Source: Blastocladiella emersonii ATCC 22665
Lineage: Eukaryota > Blastocladiomycota > Blastocladiomycetes > Blastocladiales > Blastocladiaceae
Direction: 5' to 3'
Length of the DNA: 64,000 bases
Assembly: GCA_025594325.1 (NCBI GenBank)
Contig: JANHCV010000003.1
Location: 186,001-250,000, forward strand
Shown: positions 42,363 through 52,391 of the stretch, piece by piece
How the letters are laid out: every line of letters starts with the position of its first letter
Numbering within the stretch: the first letter of the stretch is position 1
Notes under the pieces: model-generated
Seen by the model: only the letters and a program-made list of their open reading frames with translations
Database searches by the model: none
Told to the model about the DNA's origin: nothing
Program-made: the position numbers and the translations under genes

Positions 42363-42850
42363 GTGGTGAATGGTCGTGCCGCGTGGCTCAGCGCGAGACG
42401 TTTCGAGTCAAGCCACGTCCCACGCGACGCGTTTCCCACCGCGTGACGCGACGCCACTCAGACGCGTTCCCCCTCCTCGTCACCGCTGCGCGACGCGTCA
42501 ACTCGGCCGCGGGCCTCGAACCGAGCCTTCTCTCCGTCTGCTGTTCTACGAATCACACATAACAGTCGATTGGAGCGTCGGTTCGGAGCTCGAGTGCTCA
42601 CGTCATTTGTCGCGCAGGTACTACTCGCCGCCCTCCCCTTTGTCCCCTCATCCCACTCCCCGTCGTCGTCGCTCCCTTCGGGAAGCTCCTCCACCTCCTC
42701 TCGGTTATATACGGTCTGCTGTTCTACGAATCACACGTAACAGTCGATTGGAGCGTCGGTTCGGAGCTCGAGTGCTCACGTCGTTCGTCACGCAGATTCT
42801 GGACTAGACCTCTTGCAGTACCTCTCGGTCCCCGGTCCCCCAACACCGTG
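42363..42850 (+). repeat. Truncated LTR fragment, inverted, with internal duplication
   Basis: The sequence is the reverse complement of the middle of the two LTRs at 45532-46131 and 48897-49477. It starts at GTGGTGAATGGTCGTGCC and ends in CCCAACACCG, lacking both LTR tips. An 82-bp piece is present twice, at 42536-42617 and 42714-42795, around a 96-bp insert (42618-42713) that ends in TTATATACG. In detail it is closer to the LTR at 45532-46131, sharing sequence absent from the other. Confidence 0.8.
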
Positions 42851-42894
42851 AACGCCCAGTGGACCGTGTCTGCAAGACCGCCCAAGGTCGCGAG

Positions 42895-45474
42895 TCAGCG
42901 CGCGGTGGGCAACGTGTTGACAGGGACGTGGACAAAGGTGCTGTTGTGGTTGACAATGTGCATGGTTGGGACTGGCTCACCGTTTGAGAAGTCCGTGTTG
43001 ACGCCAAACTGGTGGAAGAAGGGCATGCCAAGAATGCAGTGGTTACCCGGTTTGTCAACAATGAAGAAGATGAGGTCTTTGGCAACCCCAGCAACGCTAG
43101 CATGGACCAAGCCCACGCTGCGTGCCTTGACAGGCGGGCCGTCACCAATGCCCTTGATGGCCGTACCAGAACCGTCCTCAACAATGTTGAGGGCGGCGGC
43201 AGTCTCGGCCGAGAGGACGTTGATCTTGGCGCCCTGGTTGACGAGCGCAACAAGCTCTACATCGTTGATCTTGACGCGCACGTTTGCGCAGTTGGCCAAC
43301 ACGATGTTGCCCGTTGCAATTGAGCGCTGGACCACATTTGTCTGCGTGACGGCGGCAGGGGCGGGGTCGACCTTGACGCGGGTTGGGCGCCCATGGATGG
43401 CTAGGACGCCAGCCTTGAAGATGCGGTTCTTGGCAAGCAAGCGCACGCGTTTGGCGGGGTCCGTGCTGGCAGCGGCGGCAAAGATGTTGGAGAGGTCCTC
43501 AACAAGGGGCTCATTGTAGGAGCGGACGGTCTTGTACGAGCCGTGGGGCGGCTTGACGGCGGCGGCGCAAGCCAGAACTGGAGCCAATGGCGAGGTCCGC
43601 GGAGGACCAACACTGGGTGGCAGGGACGGGAAGGCGGGACTGGCGTCGTCTATGTTGATGTCCGAGTCTGAGTCCAAAACGTTGATGAGCTCGCGCGGTT
43701 GGGGAGCGGCAGCGGTCGCATGCGGAACATGGACGCGCGGGAAACTCAACAGCGGGAGGTGGCTGGCACCCGTAGGCACGCGGTGGAAGGCCATCTCGCC
43801 GAGCGGAAGCAAAGCTGAGGCGTTTGTGCGAGCGGGCACGACCTCAACGACGCGCTTGACGGCGGCCTGCTCAAGCTTGCGCGCGTCCTGGCTCGCCGGC
43901 GCCTCCTTGGACTTCTTGGTGACGCCGCGCGCCTTCACGGTGCGCACAGGGACGAGCTTCTCGCGCGACGTGGTCTTGTCCTTGGCAGCGGCTGTTGCTG
44001 GCTTGCCCGAGGCCGTGGCCTTGGCCGTTGTGGAACGAGTCTGCATCTTGGCCTCGACATAGAAGAGGGCCTGCTCGTTGCCGTTGGAGCTGATCAGGAA
44101 GCAGAACCTCGGGTCGCCGTCGCAGTTGATGGCGGTGGCCTCCTCAAACAAGATGCGGACCTTGGAGTTGTAGTCGATGACCGTGTTCTGCTCGCCGTCG
44201 ATCATGAGGTGCTGGACACAAGCGCCGTCGCCGGGCGCGACGTCAAGCTCCTTGGGCGCCTCAATGCAGATCACCGACTTGACCAAGTGTTGGCGGCCCT
44301 GGACGGGCGGGAGACCCTTTCCATGCGGCCCAAAGACCTTGGGCGACGTCGGCGTCAGCAGCTTGAAGTCCTTGATGTCGACGTGGTAGTAGGCGGCCCA
44401 CTCCTTGAGGACGGACCGGCGACCAGGATGGCTGTTGCTGATGGAGAAACGGCCGCCGAGCACCAACAAGATGTAGCCGCGGTCGTTGACGGCGACAAGG
44501 CCCGCGTTGACGTCGAGTTGCAGGAGCTGGCACTTGGTTTTACGGTGACCGGGGACGTCGCAATAGAAGCAGCCTTGCGGAGGAGAGCGCGGCTCGTGAG
44601 CAGCGGCGTGCACCGCGTACTGGTGGCCGTGGCCATGATGATGACCATGCCCGGACTGGTACTGGCCGCCGCGGATCTGGGCCAGGTTGATGGTGAGGTT
44701 GTTGATCTGCTTGGTGAGCGACTCAATGGCGGCATCACGGTCGGCGGCGGGGGGATTGGCGGCCTTGGCGATGGCGGGCGCAGCGTCGGCGGGCGTTTTG
44801 ACCACAGCGGCGGGCGCGACGCTGGACGCGTCTTTGCCGCGGGTGCGGCGGCTGAGCGAGTTGAGGGCCATGGTCGGCTTGGCGAGGATGGCTGTGCGGA
44901 CGGCGCGCACGAATTCAGCGAACGTCTGGTTGTCCTTGATCAGGTCGTTGTGGAACTGCATCTGCAGCTTGTTGGGAGCGGAGGCGAGGACCAACAGCTT
45001 CCAGTCGCGGGTCTCGTGCACCGAGACGTGCTTGCAGTCAACTTTCTGCAGCTTGTTGAGGATCTCAGTGAGCACCGTCTTGGTCTTTTTGAAGTCGGAG
45101 CGCGGGAGGTCGTACAGGTACTTGCCGTAGACCTCGGAGGCGATCAGGTCGCTGACGGGGTCATGGAGCTTGACAAGGAAGTATATGAGCACGCGGACAA
45201 CAAACTCGCCCATCTGGCTGGCGATCCAGCTGTTGATGTTGGCCTTGAACTTGGACTCGGTGAAGAAGTTGAAGACGGCGATCCACTGGATGCTGGTCAA
45301 GCCGGTCTGGAGGCGGGTGCGCAGCAGGAACGTGTTCGTTTACGCGCAGAGCGCCTTCTCGCCAAGCACGAACTGGTTGTAGAGCTTGACGGCTGTGTTC
45401 TTGGCTGTGTCAGGCATTGAGTCGAGGATCGTCTCAAGGCACACAACGGCCTTCTTGGTGCTTTCGTTGCCCAT
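42895..45474 (-). mobile_element. LTR retroelement gag-protease, unit A (one TAA, altered active site)
   Basis: ATG at 45474 opens MGNESTKKAVVCLE. After 44 codons a TAA (45342-45340) interrupts, and the same frame continues open to 42895. Aligned with unit B the frame is continuous across the TAA (LQTGLTSIQWIAVF in A, LQTGITDLEWIALF in B). A gag-like helical region is followed by CCHC CFYCDVPGHRKTKC, a basic linker, and a retropepsin-like domain. In the active-site position A has ALVNQGAKINVLS, so the catalytic Asp is Asn; the later ILGMPFFHQF strand is kept. No pol follows. Codon use is similar to host genes. It is probably an inactive relative of unit B. Confidence 0.8.
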
Positions 45475-45531
45475 GGTCGATACGAGTAGGCGGCGCGGCC
45501 GGGCGCGGCAACGAGCGAGGGGGAAATGGGG

Positions 45532-46131
45532 TGGGACTTGGGTGCTGAGAGAGCGGAGTGACGAGCGGGGCGACGCGAGAGGGCGTGCGGGACAACGAGA
45601 GCGAGGCAAGCGTGAAGGCGAGCGCGGGCGGACCGACGTGGTACGCTGCGTGACAAGAACTCGCAGAAGGTCGAGTGACACCTGGCGGGTGGCGACCTTG
45701 TGGAACGACAACTGGACGAGGATACGAAAGTGGACTGCTGCGTAGACAACGCAGTACCCCGATTCTCCAGCACGGCGTTGGGGGACCAGGGACCGAGAGG
45801 TACTGCAAGAGGTCTAGTCCAGAATCTGCGCGACAAACGACGTGAGCACTCGAGCTCCAAACCGACGCTCCAATCGACTGTTACGTGTGATTCGTAGAAC
45901 AGCAGACGGAGAGAAGGCTCAGGTCGAGGCCCGCGGCCGAGTTGACGCGTCGCGCAGCGGTGACAAGGAGGGGGAACGCGTCTGAGTGGCGTCGCGTGAC
46001 GCGATGGGAAACGCGTCGCGTGGGACGTGGCTTGACTCGAAACGTCTCGCGCTGAGCCACGCGGCACGACCATTCACCACACCGACTCCCCCCTGGGACA
46101 CGAGACCTCGCCTCCGGCGTAGCGAGTGGCA
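45532..46131 (-). repeat. Long terminal repeat, shared between units A and B
   Basis: About 600 bp repeat the segment at 48897-49477 in direct orientation with high identity; the main differences are near 45985-46050. Read on the minus strand it starts TGCCACTCGCTACGCC and ends CACCCAAGTCCCA, so it has TG...CA ends. It sits between the protease end of unit B and the gag start of unit A. It carries three ACGCGT boxes, at 45945, 45976 and 46011. No tRNA-type primer site is obvious next to it and no purine tract precedes it. Confidence 0.8.
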
Positions 46132-48850
46132 CGTCTCGGATGATGGGTGCCGCTGGATCAGCGCGATCTTGATCTCGAGGCACGTCGTTGGGCGGGACGA
46201 GGTCCGCGACCCGTGAGCACGACTTGATGCGCGTGAGGCGGATCGGTCGTGCGTAGAGGACCGGGTTGTTGACGTCTAGTGTCGACGCGAGTCGACGAGC
46301 GGCGAACAACGAGTCGCAGGGTACTTGCACAAGGTCGCCGTTGTTGTTGGTGACGTGCAGCGTCGCGGTCGTTGACCCAAACTTGAAGCCCGTGTGGACG
46401 CGGAACGTGTGGAAGAAGGGCATGCCAAGAATGCAGTGGTTGCTGGGGTTGTCGAGGACGTAGAACGAGAGGTCGCGGTCGACGCTGGCGATGGACACGT
46501 TGGCAGAGCCCGCGCTTCGTGCCCTTACTGCGGGACCATCCCCAACGCCCTGGACAGAGGCCGTTGCACCGTCCAAGACGAGGTTGAGGCGCGACGCGAC
46601 GGCGGCGGACATGACGTTGATCTTGGCGCCCAGGTCGACCAGCGCCATGATCTCGGTGCCGTCAATGACAATGCGCACGTAGTTGCAGTTGGCCGACACG
46701 ATGTTGCCCGTTGAGATTGAACGTTGGACGACGTTGGCCTGCACAACGACGTTGCCTGGACCGTGAGCCTGCACGACGACGTCGCCTGGACCGTGAGCCG
46801 GATCATGGGCGTCGTGGCCATGAAGGGCAACGAGCCCGGCGATGACGGTTGGGTTGCTAAAGAGCTCCTCGAGGCGCTTCGCACTAGTCTTGTTGAGTAC
46901 GGCCGCGCAGAGCTTGAGGAACGCTTGTACGAGAGCGGTGTCAATGACGCGCACCGTGTTGCCCGCGATTGGCGGCTCTGCGGCGGCGGCCAGCTTCCCC
47001 TCGACAACAGGACGAGCAGGCGCGGCCAGCGATGCGGGTAGTTGCGGACGCGGGGAGGAGCGGGTTGGCTCGGGCGCGTCAACGCCTGAGTCGAAGTCGG
47101 GAACGTTGCCGACCTTGGGCGCCTGCGGAAGCACGACGGCAGGATGGTGCGTGACGCGAGCACGAGGAAAGCTCGATGAGGGTAGGTCGCTGGCGCCCGC
47201 GGGAACGCGATGGAGCGACGCCAAGTCGAGTAGGTGCGAGAGAGAAGCGTTTGGGTGGGCGGGGACAAGCGCAACGGCGTGCTCCAGGACGGTCTCCTTA
47301 GCAGCGGCGTGAGCCTTTGTCACACGCACCGGTACGAGCTTCTTGCGCGTGATGTAGGCGGCGGGCTTTCTGTATGCCGCCGAGCTTGTTGCCGATTGAG
47401 TCTGCGTCTTGGCCTCGACGTAGAAGAAGGCCTCGTCGCTGCCGTCGGCGCGCACGAGCCAGCAGAAGTTTGGGTCGCCGCGGCGGTTGATGTCGGCCAT
47501 GTCGCCAACGGATACGCGGGCCTCGCGCGACAAGTCAACGTTCACCTCATACTCCTCGATGATGGCGAGCTGGTGGACGAACGGGTTCAGCGCGCCAACA
47601 GGTTTAGCCGTCTCGGCGACGTTGGTCGGCTCGATGATCATGAGCGACTTGACGGAGTGGCGAAGCGAAGAACCGGTCGGGAGGCCCTTGCCGTGCGGGC
47701 CAAAGATGTTGGGCGACAAGGGTGTCGGCATCTGGAAGTCCTCGACGTTGACCTGGCAGTAGCGCGACCACTCCTTGTGCACGGACTTGCGCGCGGATGG
47801 GTTGTTGCCAACAGGGAGGCTGCGCCGGGAGAGCGCCGACATCATGAACCCGTTCTCGCTTAGCGCCACGAGACCGGCATCAAGATCGAGCTGCATGAGG
47901 CGGCACTGGTTCTTCTGGTGGTCGGGTGCTGCGCAGTAGAAGCACTCACGCGAGCCAGCGTACGGCGGCCCACAGGCAGCGGCGTGCACCGCGTACTGGT
48001 GGCCGTGCCCGTACTGGTACTGGTGGCCATGGATCTGGGCCACGTTGAGGGCGAGCTTCTCGACCTGCTTGGTGAGCGACTCAATGGCGGCGTCACGGAC
48101 ATCGGGAAGGTTGGCGGCCTTGATGGCGGACGGCGGAGCAACAGTGGCAGCGGGCGCGGGCAGCGCAGGGGCAGCCACAGCGGCAGCAGCGGCGAGGTTC
48201 TGCTTGTTGTGGACGAAGCGGGCGAAATCGTCCAGCGTCGACGCCGGCATCTTGACCATGGACGCACGCAAGGCGCGCGCGAACTCGGCAAACGACTGCG
48301 TGCCCTTGTTGAGGTCGCCCATGAACTGCAAGTGCAGGTCACTCGGGACCGTAGCCAGAACGAGCGACTTCCACTTGCGGGACATGGTGTTGTTGAGGCG
48401 CTCGTGGTTGACCTTCTGGAACCGGTTGATAGCCTCGGTCAGCACGGTCTTGGACTCGCGCAGCGAGACCTTGGGCATGTTGTCAAGGTACTTGGTGAAC
48501 TCCTCGGGCGAAATCGAGTCGCCGGCGGGATCGTGAAGGCTGAGCAGGTAATCGAGGGCGTGGTTCACCTTGATGGGCTTGGTCTGCGCGGAGCACCAGG
48601 CCTCGAGGTCGTCCTCGTAGTCGTTGACAGTGAAGTTGCTGAATAGCGCGATCCACTCGAGGTCAGTGATGCCAGTCTGGAGGGCGATGATGGACCGGAA
48701 CTTCTTGGTCAGGTCGTGGAGCGGCTTCTTCTCGTCGCTCATGATCAAGTTGTGGATGGAGAGGGCCGTCTTGCAGGCATCAGGGCTCAGCTTCTCGATG
48801 ACGCCCGCGAAGGACACAGTGGTCGCGACGGGCTTGGCGTCGCCGGGCAT
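45881..48850 (-). mobile_element. LTR retroelement gag-protease, unit B (intact frame)
   Basis: ATG at 48850 (MPGDAKPVATTV) opens 989 codons without a stop. The N-terminal third is a gag-like helical domain (ACKTALSIHNLIMSDEKKP, FAEFARALRASMVKMPAS). A zinc knuckle, CFYCAAPDHQKNQC, lies about 47905-47945. A basic/Pro linker leads to a retropepsin-like region with ALVDLGAKINVMS at about 46620-46650, which has DLG where DTG or DSG is usual, and NHCILGMPFFHTF. The frame then runs past APIIRD straight into the LTR, so the last ~83 codons are LTR sequence. There is no reverse transcriptase, RNase H or integrase. It is a nonautonomous gag-protease element flanked by two LTRs. Confidence 0.85.
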
Positions 48851-48896
48851 GGTCGGGAAGTAGTACGCGTCGCGCGGGAGAGTGGGAAGGATCGAG

Positions 48897-49477
48897 TGGG
48901 ACTTGGGTGCTGAGAGAGCGGAGTGACGAGCGGGGCGACGCGAGAGGGCGTGCGGGACGACGAGAGCGAGGCAAGCGTGAAGGCGAGCGCGGGCGGACCG
49001 ACGTGGTACGCTGCGTGACGAGAACTCGCAGAAGGTCGAGTGACACCTGGCGGGTGGCGACCTTGTGGAACGACGACTGGACAAGGATACAAAAGTGGAC
49101 TGCTGCGTAGACAACGCAGTACCCCGATTCTCCACCGCGGTGTTGGGGGACCGGGGACCGAGAGGTACTGCAAGAGGTCTAGTCCAGAATCTGCGCGACG
49201 AACGACGTGAGCACTCGAGCTCCGAACCGACGCTCCAATCGACTGTTACGTGTGATTCGTAGAACAGCAGACGGAGAGAAGGCTCGGTTCGAGGCCCGCG
49301 GCCGAGTTGACGCGTCGCGCAGCGGTGACGAGGAGGGGGAACGCGTTTGGGGTGAGACCACGTGACCCAGTGCGAGACAGTGCGAGACGCGTCGCGCGGC
49401 GGACCACGCGGCACGACCATTCACCACACCGACTCCCCCCTGGAGCACGAGACCTCGCCTTGGCGTAGCGAGTGACA
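48897..49477 (-). repeat. Long terminal repeat, right copy
   Basis: About 580 bp match the LTR at 45532-46131. On the minus strand it starts TGTCACTCGCTACGCC and ends CACCCAAGTCCCA. The gag ATG of unit B follows only 47 bp later. Immediately upstream (to the right) is the tail of an integrase-like frame, so this LTR was probably also the 3' LTR of another element. It has ACGCGT at 49310, 49341 and 49387. Confidence 0.8.
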
Positions 49478-49512
49478 CAGGCTGGGTGGAAGCCGATGGT
49501 CTGGCGCGAGAC

Positions 49513-49649
49513 TTACTCGATGAACTTCTTGAGCCGGCGGAACGCGATCCACTGGCTCTCGGCACCGTGATCGTCAACAAGGATGGCGACGTTGCCGCGC
49601 GCCCGGCGCACCATGTATGGGCCGTGGTAGCGCCGTGTTTCTGTCATCA
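49513..49649 (-). pseudogene. Remnant of a Ty3-type integrase C-terminus (GPY/F module)
   Basis: A short frame reads YHGPYMVRRARGNVAILVDD and then WIAFRRLKKFIE, ending TAA at 49515-49513. A GPY motif, a beta-rich stretch and a final LKKF is the pattern of the GPY/F module at the end of Ty3-like integrases. The frame is closed by TGA just upstream, so only about 44 codons survive. It lies 35 bp before the start of the right LTR, exactly where the end of pol should lie in a Ty3-like element. Confidence 0.55.
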
Positions 49650-49825
49650 ATCACATTCATTCGTGCAACCAAACGAGTCTCGTCGCTGAGCGACCGGAGG
49701 GTCGATGTGGTCGCTCGAGATGAGCCCGCGTTGCGCCACGCATGTGACGGGCGCCACGTTTTCGACACACGTTTCAAGCAGAATAAGGGTGTGTATAGCT
49801 AATGAGATCGCAGGATTGCGCCGGC

Positions 49826-52117
49826 CTACTTGCCCTTGCCGCCCTTGGACGGTTTGCTCTTGCCGGGCTTCGACGACGACGACTTGGACTTCTTGCCGCC
49901 GCTCTTCTTGCTCGCCGGCGCCGGCGCCGGGGGTGCCGGTGCGGGTGCTGCTGGCTCCTCGGCCTCGCCGTCGACGGCCATGGCGTCGTCCTGGGTCGCG
50001 ACCGCGGGGCTCGACATGGACTGGGACCGGCCGCGGGCCTGCTCCGTGGACCACTCGCCGCCGAACGACACGTCGAGCTCCTCGCCGCGCTCGAGCCGCG
50101 CGAGGTACCCGTGGAGCTCCTCCTCGTTGGCGGGCTCGTCTGCGTCGGCGCCGCCGTCGAGCTGCATCGCGTCCGCGTCGGGGGCGTCCGCGGTGCCCGA
50201 TGGGGACGAAGCGTCGGGCATGGCGCTGTCCTCGTCGTCGTTATCCGCGACGGCGGCGGTGCGCGGACCGGCAGCGGCGGGACTCGTGGATCCCGCGGGT
50301 GCGTCGATGCGGCGCATACGCTCCTCGGCGGCGCGGAAGTGCTGCTCCTCCTGTGCGTCGACGACGCGGCGGATGATCTCCTCGTCCGACTCCTTCCAGG
50401 TGACCTGGAGCTCGGACGTCTTGGCGCTGTTGGCGAAGATCATGTCGAGCGTGCCCATGAGCTTGGTCAGGTCCGCGACGACCTGGCGCTCCTCGGTGAG
50501 CTTGCGCAGGATGCGGTCGAACATGGTCTGCAGGTACTCGGACCGCGGCGCGACGGGCGCGTAGATGTCGAGCACCGTGTGGGTGACCGTGGTCAGCGTG
50601 TTGGTGAAGTGCGGGTGCGTCAGGTACCGGTGCAGGAACGCGAGCGTCGGCGCCAGCGTCTCCTCGGTGCGGCCCTGGAGCGCGCGCTCGAGGCCGTTGC
50701 GGTCGAGCAGCTCCTCGATTAGCGCCACGACAACGGCGGGAGGTTGGTTCTACACGAGGGTGAGTCGCGGTGTGAGCGCTGGCACAAACGGGGAAGTCGA
50801 GCCAGCCGGATCGGTACCGTCTCGAACAGCACGTCGAGCGCGTTGGCGTACTCGAACTTGCGCAGGAACAGGTCGTACGCCTTGACCTCGGGCCGCTTGC
50901 TGCGGGTGACCTGGAAGTCGCTCTACGAGATGCACCACCATGTCAGTCCCACTGCTCCCGCACCACGCAAACCACGAATCAGAACGCACCGCTGTTGGCT
51001 GGTACCCCTGCCCGCGGACAAAGTAGCGGTAGGACCCGGCGCGGTACGACTTGGCGAGGGCGTCCTCGGACCGGACGTCGTCGACCTTGACCTCGCGTGA
51101 GCGGAGCGAGAGGGTGCCGTCCATCATGCCGACGGCCATGTGGGTGTCGTTGGGCGACACGGCGAGCGAGAGGATGGGCGACGGGTACTTGAGCGTGTGG
51201 ACGACCTTGTAGTTGGCGACGTTGTAGACCTTGACCGAGTGGTCGAGCGAGCCCGTGAGCAGGCGCGACCCCGAGTGGTCAAACGCCATGCAGGTGACCG
51301 TCTTCTGGTGGTTGGACACGTGGTGGAGCATGCGGCCGCCGGCGACCACGTCGAACACCTTGAAGTACGGCCCGCCCGACGACACGAGCGCGTTGGAGCC
51401 CGGGAACAGGAGCAGCGACTCGACGGGCGCGCCGTGGTCGACGGTCATGACGCACGCGTTGGCGCGCACGTCCCACAGCTTGACCGTGTGGTCGTACGAC
51501 CCCGTCACGAGCAGGTTCGGGTTGTCGCGCGACACGATGCCGGCGCGCACGTAGTCGGTGTGCTCGTCGAAGGTCGCGACGCACGAGTTGGACGGAATGT
51601 CCCACAGCTTGACGAGCTTGTCGTCCGAGCCCGACAGGATCTGCGTCTTGTTGGGCGAGAAGTGCGTGAGCTGGACGCTCCTACACGTCACAAGCTGGGT
51701 CAGCGCCGCTCGAGCTCAATAGTGCAGACCGCGCATCGCGTACCCGGTGTGGCCCGTGAATTGGCGCAGGATCGACCGCGAGCCCATCTCAAAGACGCTG
51801 ACGGTCCCGTCGGCGTCGCCGACCGCGAGCAGCTTGCCATCGGAGCGGAGGTGGCCCGAGTAGGCGTCGACCTTGAGCCGCTCGATCTTCTTGGCGACCT
51901 CGTGCGTGGACGGGTGGTAGATGTGGACGTTGGTGCCGGCCGTGGCGGCGAGCAGGTGCGGCGCCGACTCGGCGAAATGCAGCGACTTGACGAGGCTCGA
52001 CTCGCGCAGCAGCGTCGGCTTGCGGTACTTGCTCCAGTACCGCACGTCGGGCGTGATCCGGTCGTGCAGCTTGGGCCCGCCCGTGCGGACCTGCAGCCGC
52101 TGGAACTCGGTCGTCAT
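49826..52117 (-). CDS. UTP15: U3 snoRNA-associated protein UTP15
   Basis: UTP15 is a t-UTP component of the small-subunit processome that couples rDNA transcription to pre-18S processing in the nucleolus. Exon 1 starts at ATG 52117 (MTTEFQRLQVRTGGPKLHDR) and has the typical KYRKPTLLRESSLVKSLHF. An intron (51743-51681) removes apparent stops and joins FTGHTG to SVQLTHFSPNKTQ. WD repeats follow (LVKLWDIPSN, HTVKLWDVRAN, HSVKVYNVANYK). The next intron (50989-50923) joins to DFQVTRSKRPEVKAYDLFLR, and another to the UTP15 C-terminal domain (PAVVVALIEELLDRNGLERA, YLQTMFDRILRKLTEE). The protein ends in a long acidic then Lys/Ser-rich tail not usual in yeast, stop TAG 49826-49828. Confidence 0.92.
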
Positions 52118-52391
52118 GGTGGTCGATGCGTTGCGGTGCGCGGGGTCCGCTGAGATTGGCGCGCCACACGGCTTCCTCGGTGCGGCCTCACGACGCGCGT
52201 ACCGGTGCGCGGCAGCAGGGCGCGCGGCGTGGCGGTCGCGAACCGGAAGTGTTGATTCAACGTCACGTGGGCGCGGCTGACCCGTCGCTACCCCGACCTT
52301 CACTCTTCGTGTATGCAGCAAACCGCTCGCCGTGTATGAAAAGGGGAGGAGAGAATGGTGCCAGCGTCCACTGCAATGTAACAAACACACC

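Noticed and set aside
42895-49420. Reverse transcriptase, RNase H or full integrase within the retroelement array
   Set aside because: No YxDD, no DDE or HHCC motifs were found on either strand; only the short GPY/F tail at 49513-49649 is present.
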